Below are positions 35,599-45,596 of a DNA stretch of 64,000 nucleotides, one piece after another. The stretch spans positions 241,711 to 305,710 of the forward strand of contig NZ_VIAQ01000019.1 of NCBI RefSeq assembly GCF_006546655.1. The letters run 5' to 3'. How positions within the stretch are numbered: position 1 is the first letter of the stretch; every line of letters starts with the position of its first letter. The stretch comes from Methanolobus vulcani (lineage in GTDB: Archaea > Halobacteriota > Methanosarcinia > Methanosarcinales > Methanosarcinaceae). The notes beneath the pieces are model-generated. The model was not told the origin of the DNA. It did no database searches and saw only the letters and a list, made by a program, of their open reading frames with translations. A program made the translations under genes and the position numbers.

Positions 35599-36723
35599 TT
35601 AGGTTTTGTTAAATGGTAGATATTTCGGCTTAACTACAACACCTTGATTGATTAATTCTTGAATAATATCAACATCATTTAGACCAATTTTTCCAACGAA
35701 AAGGTCTTCAATAGAATTACCTGCATTCAAAAATGAACTCACTTTTTGAAAACCATCCATATATACAAAATCTTTAGTGTATCCTCCTGCCATACTAGTA
35801 TCCATGAAACTTCTTTTTACTCGTTGGACTATCGAATAAGCTTCCGATGGGGAGAAATAATTCACTAATTTACTAAAAACATCAAAAAAAGACGAATTAA
35901 TACTGTCGTTTGCAGCAATCACCCTTGCACTATATCTTTTAATATCTGCAGGGGTTATTAATCCATTTTTATCTTCAACATATAGTGCTAAACCCTCTTC
36001 AGTATTTATATAATTGGGAAATCCATTCCTAAATATTAAAAATCGCTGCAATTTACCGTTTTCAGCTCTAAATACATGAGTCCTAATTTCATGAAAAATA
36101 TATCTTTTCATATTATTTTCTGAAAATTTTTCAGAAGCATTGATTTTTATTGTATTCTGAGAAGCATTTACAGATAGTTTAGCACTAGCTCTTGTGAGTA
36201 TCTCGAAATCCCAATTTAATCCGAACTTTTCCATTTCTGTTTTAAAAATTTTAAGAACCGCTTCAGGAGTTAAACTTTCTAGTTGTTTTTCTTTGATATT
36301 TTGATATTTTAACAAATTTGATTCTGCTTGTTTTACTAATAGATTACTTGGACTACCATACAAATTTGTTACATTCCCTCCAAAATTTGGCTGGTTCCTG
36401 TCCTTAAAAAGATTTATCCTTAATACTAAATCATCAATTATTTTTATGTAATAAGGTGCAAATAAAGAATTTTTGCATTCATGAAATTGATCTCTAATCA
36501 GTAATAGTTCATTGTACAATAATTCAAGATTTTCATCAAATACTTCATACTTGAATTGAGGATTATAACAATTTCCGGACTCATATTCTTTAAGAAACTT
36601 TTTCTTTTCTTCTTCCGAATTTATCGGATTCAAATACTTGGAAATATCAATTTCTTTAATAATATCCCATAAATGATTATCATATGCCAAAATACATTCT
36701 TCTGATATTATATCAAGTTTCAT
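35599..36723 (-). CDS. DUF1704 / MATCAP-like metallopeptidase
   Basis: 374 residues, soluble. The gluzincin-like site is HEIRTH (residues 211-216) with the downstream glutamate in TEEGLA (241-246), the variant of the QEGLA motif; a third family block is GGYTKDFVYMDG (313 onward). This set matches DUF1704, whose animal members (MATCAP) are tubulin carboxypeptidases; microbial members have no settled substrate. The first 130 residues are helical and variable. AT-rich codon use matches the TPR gene downstream, with which it likely forms an operon. The metallopeptidase call rests on motif recognition. Confidence 0.8.
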   Translation of the reverse strand: MKLDIISEECILAYDNHLWDIIKEIDISKYLNPINSEEEKKKFLKEYESGNCYNPQFKYEVFDENLELLYNELLLIRDQFHECKNSLFAPYYIKIIDDLVLRINLFKDRNQPNFGGNVTNLYGSPSNLLVKQAESNLLKYQNIKEKQLESLTPEAVLKIFKTEMEKFGLNWDFEILTRASAKLSVNASQNTIKINASEKFSENNMKRYIFHEIRTHVFRAENGKLQRFLIFRNGFPNYINTEEGLALYVEDKNGLITPADIKRYSARVIAANDSINSSFFDVFSKLVNYFSPSEAYSIVQRVKRSFMDTSMAGGYTKDFVYMDGFQKVSSFLNAGNSIEDLFVGKIGLNDVDIIQELINQGVVVKPKYLPFNKT

Positions 36724-37249
36724 GAAACATTGTCCTATTCAACCATTAAAGAATAATACATTTTTCTTGAAGAACTTTTACAAAAAAATAATTTTTATTA
36801 TATTCCCCATACATAAATTACATTATAACTACATAAGCTTTGTTTTATTATTTACATGATGATTGCGTTAGTTTTACAGATGCAAATATTAACTTAAAAA
36901 AATACTTGTTTGATATTATGATTACTGAGTTTAATAAAATCCTTTTACTGATCGGCTGCATCCGGTGCGTCCTTAAGTGCCCTGTTAGTATTACTGTCAG
37001 AAATTGGTGACTCCGATATTTCTAGTTACTTCATTTTAACTCCTTTTAGAGATTTGCCCTCTGCATCAGCCTAGACACTTTAATTGATTAATCCATCTTA
37101 GAAATACACTGACATATATCTAACAGACACTAGAATTTACAAGATAATATACTTGTACAATGGAATGACAATCTTAGGATATTGAACACAATCCGTAAAT
37201 ATTCATGAAATTGAACCTTATTTATAGTTGAAAAAATAAAATAATAAAT
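36724..37249. other. AT-rich intergenic region between divergent genes
   Basis: 526 bases carrying the promoters of the peptidase (minus) and polyprenol kinase (plus) genes. Apart from the broken small frame at 36945-37034 I see no gene, RNA or repeat. Confidence 0.6.
36945..37034 (-). pseudogene. Possible broken 30-codon gene
   Basis: AAAAGGAG precedes ATG AAG TAA, and the same frame then stays open for 26 codons (LEISESPISDSNTNRALKDA...) to TAA. The peptide is protein-like but the third codon is a stop. It could be a decayed small gene or chance. Confidence 0.25.
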
Positions 37250-37840
37250 ATGGCACCCAAAACCTTCATGGATGAGATGCTGCGTAAAGGTCTTCACCTG
37301 GCATCAGTTGCCATAGTTCTGGTCTACTTCTTTTTTGGAAAAACAATAGTACTCTACTTCATGACATCCTATCTCGTCCTTGTTCTTATCATCGAACACC
37401 TGAGACTTGACAGAGGTTACAGGTTACCTGTTATACATTACTTGTTGCGAAAGGAAGAAGAAACATCACTTGCAGGGCACATTTATTTCACTCTTGGAGC
37501 TATCGTTGCCGTCTCCGTATATAGTGAAAATATTGCCTATGCAGCCCTGCTCATGGCAACCTTCGGAGATATGAGTGCAGCACTAATTGGCAAAAGCTTT
37601 GGAAAAAGAAGAATATTCAGAAATGGAAAATCCTTTGAAGGATGTGTTGCAGAATTCACTGTTGACCTTGTTATTGGCTACGCATTGCTCTCAAACCCGG
37701 AAATCGCATTTATTATGGCACTTGTTGCCACTGCTGTGGAAACTGGATTTGAGAAAATAGATGATAACCTTGCGATTCCTGTGTTCTCAGGCTTTGCCGG
37801 GGAATTAATGGTAATGCTTACAGCCTATATGAAACTGTAG
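37250..37840 (+). CDS. Polyprenol/dolichol kinase-like membrane protein (SEC59/DGK1 family)
   Basis: 196 residues with five to six hydrophobic helices. The CTP-dependent kinase motif is FGDMSAALIGKSFGKRRIFRNGKSFEGCVAEF, shared by dolichol kinase, DGK1 and VTE5; the N-terminal DEMLRKGLHLASV is also typical. Likely phosphorylates a polyprenol or geranylgeraniol-type alcohol for archaeal lipid or glycan synthesis; exact substrate unknown. Followed 72 bases later by a hydrolase gene on the same strand. Confidence 0.85.
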   Translation: MAPKTFMDEMLRKGLHLASVAIVLVYFFFGKTIVLYFMTSYLVLVLIIEHLRLDRGYRLPVIHYLLRKEEETSLAGHIYFTLGAIVAVSVYSENIAYAALLMATFGDMSAALIGKSFGKRRIFRNGKSFEGCVAEFTVDLVIGYALLSNPEIAFIMALVATAVETGFEKIDDNLAIPVFSGFAGELMVMLTAYMKL

Positions 37841-37912
37841 AATAAAATTATAGAATTTGATAAATACAAGGGTTATTTACAGAGAGATCTATCATAATAG
37901 TTGGAGAAAACA

Positions 37913-38623
37913 ATGGAAAAACAGGACTTACTCATCGATAACATCCCGGCGATTCTATGGGGGAAAGACAGCTCTAAGCTGTTTGTTGCAGTTCATGGAA
38001 ACATGTCACACAAAAAAGATAGCCCTATTTCAATTCTTGCTGAAGAAGCAGTTCCTTTGGGCTATCAGGTGCTTAGTTTTGATCTCCCGCAGCATGGGGA
38101 CAGAAAAGATGAATCTACGCTTTGTAAAGTTCAGAACTGTGTCAGCGACCTCAGTAAGATCATAAACTATGCACAAACAAATGCTACCGATATTTCACTA
38201 TTTGCCTGCAGCATGGGAGCATATTTCAGTCTTCTTGCCTATAAGGAAATTCCCCTACAACAGTGCCTCTTCCTTTCTCCGGTTGTTAACATGGAACGTA
38301 TCATTGACAATATGATGACATGGTTCAACATAAGCAAGGAACAATTAAAGGCTGAGCAAGAAATCCCCACACCGGCAGGGCAAACATTGTACTGGGATTA
38401 CTACTGCTATGTAAAAGAAAATCCGATTCTTCGCTGGGATAGTCCTACAGCCATCCTTTATGGAAAAGAGGATAACATTTGCGAATATGATATTGTAAGC
38501 TCCTTTTCAAAGAAATTTAATTGTGATCTGGAAATAATGGAAAACGGTGAACATTATTTTCACACACCGGACCAACTCAACTATTACAGAAAATGGTTAG
38601 CAGAGCATCTTAGCAGCTTATGA
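37913..38623 (+). CDS. Alpha/beta hydrolase
   Basis: 236 residues from the ATG with GGAG six bases upstream (an in-frame TTG four codons earlier is less likely). Fold markers: VAVHGNMSHK (oxyanion-hole strand), nucleophile elbow FACSMGAYFSLL (Ser in CSMG), acid region YGKEDNICEYD, and NGEHYFH with the catalytic His. The GxSxG elbow is altered to CSMG with Ala-Cys before it. Esterase or thioesterase class, cytoplasmic, substrate unknown. Convergent with the MscS gene, only two bases apart. Confidence 0.85.
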   Translation: MEKQDLLIDNIPAILWGKDSSKLFVAVHGNMSHKKDSPISILAEEAVPLGYQVLSFDLPQHGDRKDESTLCKVQNCVSDLSKIINYAQTNATDISLFACSMGAYFSLLAYKEIPLQQCLFLSPVVNMERIIDNMMTWFNISKEQLKAEQEIPTPAGQTLYWDYYCYVKENPILRWDSPTAILYGKEDNICEYDIVSSFSKKFNCDLEIMENGEHYFHTPDQLNYYRKWLAEHLSSL

Positions 38624-38625
38624 AA

Positions 38626-39522
38626 TCAATTCCCGGCAGGTATCAGCTCATTAAGCATCATGCCCGTAATCTGGTGCCTGATCTGCTCCTTGCGGTCATA
38701 AGTGGATTTATAGTAGACAGTTATCTTCACACCGTCACGGTCTGCGCCAAGGAAAAAGCTTGCACTCACATCAAGATTGTTCCAGACTTTTTCTTTTAGA
38801 GCCTCTATCTTTGCAGGCAGGTTTTCCGGAATTTCATCCATACCAAAATACATATCAAATTCGTTCCTGAACTTACCCCTGCCATAATTCATAATAGGTT
38901 TTTCAAGGAAAGTCTTGTTTGGTATTTTGAAATAATCTTCAGACATTTCCGGCATAGGAGTTACAACCACATAGAAAAGCCCTATGTGCTTCACCTGGCC
39001 TTCAAGGTAATCATCCTCACCCACCCTGATATAATCGCCTATCTTGAATGGCTTTTTGGTTAGCAGTATGAACCAGATGAAATAGGAGAGAATTACATCC
39101 CTGATCGCAAAAGCAAAACCCGTGGTAATCAAACCAAGAAAGAGAGCGATATTGCTTACCGTACCACCAAGAAGTGAAAAAGCTACCAGTGTTGCAATGA
39201 GATATACAAACCACAGGTACATCTTGCCCATGAGTATTCTCTCTTCGATCTCTCCTAATTCTTCAAAGTAATTAAGAAAACGATTCACGGTAAGTTTTGT
39301 AAAAAGGGTTGCAACTGCATAGGATACAAAAATACCTATCAATACCTTCAAAGTTCCTGTCACCACATCAGGAATATCAAATATCTGATGTTCATCCACA
39401 GCAATTATTCCCAGAGCAACGGCTGTGAGAAACACAAAGAACATAAAAAACGTGTTCAATGATTTGTGAACCAGTTTTGATTTCACATAAATCAGTCCAC
39501 TTCGTGGTGTCTTTTTAGCCAT
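38626..39522 (-). CDS. Small-conductance mechanosensitive channel (MscS family)
   Basis: 298 residues. Three or four membrane helices; the pore helix region is VSNIALFLGLITTGFAFAIRDVILSYFIWF, followed by the beta domain KPFKIGDYIRVGEDDYLEGQVKHIGLFYV (MscS signature). The C-terminal alpha/beta domain ends PAGN. Releases solutes on osmotic downshock. A Lys/Arg-rich N-terminus precedes the first helix. Confidence 0.92.
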   Translation of the reverse strand: MAKKTPRSGLIYVKSKLVHKSLNTFFMFFVFLTAVALGIIAVDEHQIFDIPDVVTGTLKVLIGIFVSYAVATLFTKLTVNRFLNYFEELGEIEERILMGKMYLWFVYLIATLVAFSLLGGTVSNIALFLGLITTGFAFAIRDVILSYFIWFILLTKKPFKIGDYIRVGEDDYLEGQVKHIGLFYVVVTPMPEMSEDYFKIPNKTFLEKPIMNYGRGKFRNEFDMYFGMDEIPENLPAKIEALKEKVWNNLDVSASFFLGADRDGVKITVYYKSTYDRKEQIRHQITGMMLNELIPAGN

Positions 39523-39669
39523 GTATAGCTTGCTCCGATCATAGATTTTTCAAAATAATTATCTAACTAGCTCCATATAGACAATCATATCAATATAGTT
39601 TACTAGGAAAAAAGCAGGAAAAAGGAATTATATCTAGAAATAAAAAGAGAAAATAAAGTACCAATTCGT

Positions 39670-40851
<1,182 letters not shown>

Positions 40852-40960
40852 TTATACTGATATTGAACTTTCCAATACTAGTTAAAAATGTTCATTGTAA
40901 AATACTTCATACCTTACTGCTCAGAAGCCGGAAAGCTCCAGCTCAGAAGAAAAGTATAAT

Positions 40961-40982
40961 AAAAAAAGGAGCACCGAAGTGC
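40961..40982 (-). terminator. Terminator after rpoL
   Basis: On the minus strand GCAC-TTCG-GTGC (a UUCG tetraloop hairpin) is followed by TCC and seven T, 14 bases past the rpoL stop. Confidence 0.75.
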
Positions 40983-40996
40983 AACTTTAAACCAAA

Positions 40997-41275
40997 TTAA
41001 ATATCAATAGCTGTTTTGAAAACGCCAAGGAACTCATCACAATCATTTACGATATTGTTAGCAGCGTCCTTGACAACTTCAATAGGATCTGCACCATCTG
41101 TCTTAACAAAAAGTATAGGATCACTAATTGATACGTGTTTCATATCGTATGTTGCTATCTGAACTCTCTTGTCATCGAGCAGAGCGGACTTGAGCATATT
41201 GAGAAGAGTGTGGTTCTCACCAATGATCTCAAGATGCATCTCGTCTTCTGTTTTGTCAATGATCTTCAATTCCAT
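40997..41275 (-). CDS. rpoL: DNA-directed RNA polymerase subunit L
   Basis: 92 residues, the usual length. Text matches Rpo11/RPB11/AC19: ELKIIDKTEDEMHLEIIGENHTLLN, then VQIATYDMKHVSISDPILFVKT. Pairs with subunit D in the assembly platform of archaeal RNA polymerase. Follows csl4 by 71 bases, the common archaeal order. Confidence 0.96.
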   Translation of the reverse strand: MELKIIDKTEDEMHLEIIGENHTLLNMLKSALLDDKRVQIATYDMKHVSISDPILFVKTDGADPIEVVKDAANNIVNDCDEFLGVFKTAIDI

Positions 41276-41346
41276 CTTTATCTCACCATAAGTAATGTGT
41301 AATTATTAAACTATAAGTTTAAACTAAAATTTTAAACGATAATCGA

Positions 41347-41934
41347 TTAAACGATTCCGGTTCCGTAGTCTGCAGATATTTTCCTTGTCTCTGTGCGACC
41401 ACATTCAGGACATTTCAGTTTCTTGTTGTCCATTATAAGTGAACTGTGACACCTTGAACAATATGCCTTCATAACTCCAAGGGACTTTTCGTCGGTACTC
41501 AGACGCATGTTCTGAGTGTTGATGACCTTTGCCTTGACAACATCAGAAAGTGAAAACTCGTAGCCAAGATTCTTGACATAAGAATCTTTCACGTTGGATA
41601 CATGAATTGCTGCTGCGCCATTTGTCTGGAACTCACGCTCTCCCTTTCCTTTGATTGCACCGATCTCAACAAGAGCCACTGAGTCACGCATATTGACAAC
41701 GCTTCCGATAATAATGTCGCCTTCCTTGATCTCAGGCGGAATGCTTGTCTGAGGTACTATCGAGATTGTTCTAGATTTTCGGTCAACTTTTACATATCCA
41801 GTGTTAAGTGAGTGGATATCTGCAACGTTGACATAAGTTCCTGCGCCTGCCCTGAACTCTTCCGTAGTTCCTACAAAATCACCAGGCATTACAAATACAG
41901 ATTCTTCTGTACTAAGTTCCTCTTCATCATCCAT
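41347..41934 (-). CDS. csl4: Exosome RNA-binding subunit Csl4
   Basis: 195 residues from the first in-frame ATG. The N-terminal domain begins VFVMPGDFVGTTEEF, an S1 domain follows (EGDIIIGSVVNMRDSVALVEI), and the C-terminal zinc ribbon is YCSRCHSSLIMDNKKLKCPECGR. It caps the archaeal exosome and delivers RNA. The frame stays open for 75 codons before this ATG, with acidic, Lys/Arg-rich, low-complexity text, yet no ATG, GTG or TTG; see the separate entry. No ribosome site precedes the ATG used here. Confidence 0.93.
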   Translation of the reverse strand: MDDEEELSTEESVFVMPGDFVGTTEEFRAGAGTYVNVADIHSLNTGYVKVDRKSRTISIVPQTSIPPEIKEGDIIIGSVVNMRDSVALVEIGAIKGKGEREFQTNGAAAIHVSNVKDSYVKNLGYEFSLSDVVKAKVINTQNMRLSTDEKSLGVMKAYCSRCHSSLIMDNKKLKCPECGRTETRKISADYGTGIV

Positions 41935-42159
41935 ATCATCATCTTCTGTTGCGCCTTCATCGGGCTTATTGTCCTTCTTTGCTGACCTTCTTTTACGGCC
42001 CTGTTCTTTCCCTTTAACAGCTTCTGCTGCCTCCTCGATTACTTCTGTTTCTGATGAAAGAACCTCTTCTTCACTTACCTGCTGGTCTTCAGAATCAGAT
42101 GATTTGATCTTCCTGCGTGAAGTCTTACGTCTATTTCTTATCCTAATTAGAATCCCTTC
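41935..42159 (-). other. In-frame N-terminal extension of csl4 lacking a standard start codon
   Basis: 75 open codons directly before the csl4 ATG encode RIRNRRKTSRRKIKSSD..., then acidic text ending EGATEDDDM. Candidate start: ATT at 42147, preceded by AGAAGGG. TTATATAA at 42173-42180 would start transcription near 42150, just before that ATT. Confidence 0.45.
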
Positions 42160-42232
42160 TTATAATCTGAAATTATATAAAAATGCACAAATCCATGAAT
42201 CCCTTCAAGTAAGAACCGCATTTCTTAAAATA

Positions 42233-42820
42233 TTATCGTACTATACGATAAATCTCTACTTTTACCATTTCTACTTCTTTTTTATGGAATTTAAATGTTC
42301 GTTTCATTGGAAATGCCGTTGAGTACCAGTCTGTTATTCTGGCATCACCTATGAACTTACTTATAAAATCATGGCTCCCGCAATTATGAATGGAATATAT
42401 CACATCACTGGTTTTCAACGCACTTAAAAGAAACGGTCGGTCATTACCCTTGGCCTGAGCACCGAACGGAGGGTTCATGACAACGGTATCAGCATGCCCT
42501 TCAACCTCAAAAATATCGGCATGGACAAACTCAACATCCACACCAAGTTTCTCAGCATTCCTGCGGGCTACTTCCAGAGCCTTGTTATCTATATCGAACC
42601 CAACAACCTTTTCTGCTCCAAGGAGTTTCGCACCAATGGCAAGCATTCCAGTCCCGCATCCAAGATCAAAAACAGTTCCTTCCAGATCGCCCTGCATATA
42701 TGCAAAATGAAGCATTTCAGCCGCAAGTAATGCAGGAGTGGCATATTGTTCCAGGTTCACATTAGGAGAATCAAAACCCTCAACCTGCTCCAGCAACATC
42801 TCAAGCTTACGCTGCTTCAA
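42233..42820 (-). CDS. METTL5-like N6-adenine methyltransferase
   Basis: 195 residues. SAM-binding motif I is [15 protein letters not shown]; the adenine-N6 motif is [11 protein letters not shown]. The N-terminus [20 protein letters not shown] is the mark of the archaeal/eukaryotic METTL5 group, which in eukaryotes methylates 18S rRNA; archaeal target is likely 16S rRNA. Starts 2 bases past the dph2 stop. Confidence 0.88.
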   Translation of the reverse strand: MKQRKLEMLLEQVEGFDSPNVNLEQYATPALLAAEMLHFAYMQGDLEGTVFDLGCGTGMLAIGAKLLGAEKVVGFDIDNKALEVARRNAEKLGVDVEFVHADIFEVEGHADTVVMNPPFGAQAKGNDRPFLLSALKTSDVIYSIHNCGSHDFISKFIGDARITDWYSTAFPMKRTFKFHKKEVEMVKVEIYRIVR

Positions 42821-42822
42821 TC

Positions 42823-43818
42823 TTATTCACCTGTGATCTCATCAAAATAGAGGTCTTCCCATTCCCTTTCTCCAAGCACGATCTCAAATTCCAGCGGAGT
42901 AAGCATTGGAGCATGGAACCTTCCAACCTCATCGATAGCAAGACGAGGACATGCAGTGTTAACAAATGCATCCACCTTGAACTGCAATAACTGATCCGGA
43001 GTTACAAGATCCATTGTGAGAATATGTGCATCCTTGCCATGAGCTTTTGCCATCCTTTTAAGTTCCATGGCAAGTTCCATGCGCTCCTGCCCCGGTTTAG
43101 ATGATACTACAATACCAAAAACCTCTGCATCGAGTGACTTTGCAATGACAGCACTTCTCTGCCTCAGAACTTTAGAGTAATCTGCTTCCCTGAGCTCATT
43201 GACAAAAGGATCAGCTATAAGGACACGTTTCTTCATGGCAAGTGAAACACCAAGTGGATGGAATTGTCCGCTTCCAATGAAAAGATACTCATCACAATCC
43301 GCGTTACGGGCAGCAGAGAAATTACAACCAAGAACCTGACCGGGATATGCTATTTTGCTATCACCCGGACATATCACACATTGCTTGCCATGCTGCTCCA
43401 GAACCTTTACAGCATCATCAAGTTTGTGCACATGCTGTACCGTTGTGATAAGACCAATGCGCCTGCCTTCAAGTTTAGACGCTGCCAGTTCAACAACATC
43501 ATTTACATCAACAGCAGACCTTGTTTCTATGAAATAAACTTTCTGTGAAATTTTGTTATCATCCAGATGAGCATGCCCGAAGTGGAAGAGAATATCAACG
43601 TCATTGAGCAAAGCAACGTCAAGGTCGCATGCTCCAAAACATGGGTTCCCGGAAATAAATACAGTTACACCTGTTTCATCCTCAATACGTGAAGCTATCC
43701 CCGGAGAACGTCTCTTAAAACCCTCGGGAAACTGCAATCCCACTACTTTTGCATCAGTATCTTCAATTACAGAAATTATGTAATCAATCCTGAAATCAAA
43801 AGCTTCGCCATCACTCAT
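42823..43818 (-). CDS. dph2: Diphthamide synthesis enzyme Dph2 (radical SAM-type)
   Basis: 331 residues. Three spaced Cys of the non-classical [4Fe-4S] site are seen in [26 protein letters not shown] and [11 protein letters not shown]. It transfers the aminocarboxypropyl group of SAM to a His of elongation factor 2, the first step of diphthamide formation. Overlaps the hpt gene end by 8 bases and is followed at once by the methyltransferase, so the three form a translation-related operon. Confidence 0.93.
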   Translation of the reverse strand: MSDGEAFDFRIDYIISVIEDTDAKVVGLQFPEGFKRRSPGIASRIEDETGVTVFISGNPCFGACDLDVALLNDVDILFHFGHAHLDDNKISQKVYFIETRSAVDVNDVVELAASKLEGRRIGLITTVQHVHKLDDAVKVLEQHGKQCVICPGDSKIAYPGQVLGCNFSAARNADCDEYLFIGSGQFHPLGVSLAMKKRVLIADPFVNELREADYSKVLRQRSAVIAKSLDAEVFGIVVSSKPGQERMELAMELKRMAKAHGKDAHILTMDLVTPDQLLQFKVDAFVNTACPRLAIDEVGRFHAPMLTPLEFEIVLGEREWEDLYFDEITGE

Positions 43819-44374
43819 GTATATCCTCGATGGAAACGCCTTTCTCTGTCACATCAATGCAAACAAGTGTTTTCACATCGATACCCATTTTCTTCAATCT
43901 GGAAACACCATCACCACGTTCAATAACTACAATAATATCAGCCACGGTGGCACCAACTCCTTTAAGAGCTTCCGTCAGTGCTACAAGAGTTCCTCCGGTG
44001 CTGATGACATCATCCACAATAAGAACCCTGTCACCTTCTGATATATCATTAATGTAAAGTTCGCCTTTAGAATAACCTGTTTCCTGTGACAGCTTGATCT
44101 CGCCTTCAAGACCATATGCTCTCTTTCTTATAATACAAAAAGGAACTCCGGTCTTCATTGAAATGGCAGTTGCAAGAGGGATTCCCATAGCCTCTATTGC
44201 AATAATCTTGTCAAAATCCCTGCTGACCATCCTAAGAATATGATCAGTGACCTCTTCAAGGAGTTCCGGCTCAAGTCTTGGGACCCCATCTGATATCGGA
44301 TGAATAAAATAATGATAATCTCCCCTGTGAACGATTGGCGCATTCAGCAGGGATTCACGTAGTATCTTTAGCAT
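43811..44374 (-). CDS. hpt: Archaeal hypoxanthine/guanine phosphoribosyltransferase
   Basis: 187 residues. PRPP-binding motif [17 protein letters not shown] and the archaeal HPRT N-terminus [29 protein letters not shown]. Salvages purine bases; adenine specificity cannot be excluded from sequence. First gene of a run with dph2. Confidence 0.88.
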   Translation of the reverse strand: MLKILRESLLNAPIVHRGDYHYFIHPISDGVPRLEPELLEEVTDHILRMVSRDFDKIIAIEAMGIPLATAISMKTGVPFCIIRKRAYGLEGEIKLSQETGYSKGELYINDISEGDRVLIVDDVISTGGTLVALTEALKGVGATVADIIVVIERGDGVSRLKKMGIDVKTLVCIDVTEKGVSIEDIHE

Positions 44375-44481
44375 AGTTATGGCTTAATATCTGACATTAT
44401 ATAAAGAGAATACCTATGCAAGATGCAAACCTCCAATCATAATCGGAGATTTGTCAAGAAACAAAACAAATCAAGACAGGA

Positions 44482-45432
44482 TTAATCCTCCTGTTCACTT
44501 TCCTTAATCCCATGTTCAGAGAGATAACTTTCAACTGCGTTCCGTGAAGAGTACCATATCCTGCCTATTTTTACTGCATCCAGAATACCCTGTCTTGCCC
44601 GCAGGCTGAGATATTCCTGAGAATATGGCGTATCTTCTGCCAGTTCTTTTAGCGGGATTAGTTCATCAGCTCCACCGGAAGCGGATAAATAAAGTGTAAG
44701 GCTGTCATCAACTGCTCTTGCTATGAACTGTCCAAATGGTTTCAGGTTGCCCTTATCTGCAGACCGAAGTGCAGAGTAGTATTTTTTACGGTCTTCTTTT
44801 CTCAGAGCTACAGGCGGATATCTCCGGGACATGAGGTAAAGGTTTGTAAGTAAACGAGCCACTCTGCCATTACCGTCAGTAAATGGATGAATCTCAACAA
44901 ATCTATGATGAAGGAATGAAGCTGTTTCTATCGGATGAGTTTTATCGGAAATTAGTTTATCAAGCATTTCGTCTATCATGAGAATGATCTTTGACCAGTC
45001 AGGTGGACTTTTTACGGCTCCTGTGATCCTGACATTTCTGGTACGGTATTGCCCGGAATCCTCAACCAAACCAGCCATAACCACTTCATGAAGTCGTTGA
45101 ATATTGACATGGTTTATAGGAACCTTGCCTTTTGCCAGTTCCTCAACAAGATCAAAAGCCTTTGCTGTGTTGCCAGCTTCAATGTGTTCCCTGAGGGATT
45201 TACCACCAATGGTTATCCCATCCTCCAGTATAACCTTTGTCTCCTGAAGAGTCAGAGTATTACCTTCAATGGCATTTGAATGATAAGTATGCATCAGCTT
45301 CATTTCCTCATTTAGCCGCCTTAGAACTGCCGGCGGCAGAGGACGCATGGATTCAAGCCTTTCAAGTTTATCATCAATACGTTCAAGAAATGTTCTGTCA
45401 ATAAATGATGTATCTATATCGGTATCGGACAT
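44482..45432 (-). CDS. Fic-domain protein (AMP transferase) with N-terminal inhibitory motif
   Basis: 316 residues. The active site HPFTDGNGRVARLLTN is canonical (His then GNGR). An inhibitory helix motif S-x3-E-G (SNAIEGN) lies N-terminal to it, class II style, so the enzyme is likely self-restrained. The C-terminal 70 residues (LKELAEDTPYSQEYLSLRARQGILDAVKIGRIWYSSRNAVESYL) form an excisionase-like winged-helix DNA-binding domain, which suggests autoregulation. Several CCGATA/TATCGG sites surround its start. Confidence 0.92.
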   Translation of the reverse strand: MSDTDIDTSFIDRTFLERIDDKLERLESMRPLPPAVLRRLNEEMKLMHTYHSNAIEGNTLTLQETKVILEDGITIGGKSLREHIEAGNTAKAFDLVEELAKGKVPINHVNIQRLHEVVMAGLVEDSGQYRTRNVRITGAVKSPPDWSKIILMIDEMLDKLISDKTHPIETASFLHHRFVEIHPFTDGNGRVARLLTNLYLMSRRYPPVALRKEDRKKYYSALRSADKGNLKPFGQFIARAVDDSLTLYLSASGGADELIPLKELAEDTPYSQEYLSLRARQGILDAVKIGRIWYSSRNAVESYLSEHGIKESEQED

Positions 45433-45513
45433 ATTTCTAATTATCCGATATGCTTTGAGAAAATATAGAAGTATCGGTATTAGATTTATTACGAATTATC
45501 CGATACTAGTATC
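45421..45513. promoter_or_regulatory. Cluster of TATCGG/CCGATA sites around the fic start
   Basis: AATTATCCGATA occurs twice (45439-45450 and 45494-45505, 55 bases apart); further copies of the core are GTATCGG at 45422-45428 and 45471-45477 and the dyad GATACTAGTATC at 45502-45513. The pattern suits binding by a small winged-helix protein, such as the Fic C-terminus. Confidence 0.5.
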
Positions 45514-45596
45514 ACACATCAAATACCAAGCTCATTCACATGTAATCAGGATTTTACCGAAAAAACAAAATGTAGGGGATAAACCAAATATCCCCT

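Noticed and set aside
36945..37034. Read-through of the third-codon stop as pyrrolysine
   Set aside because: The stop is TAA; pyrrolysine uses TAG, so this cannot explain the frame.
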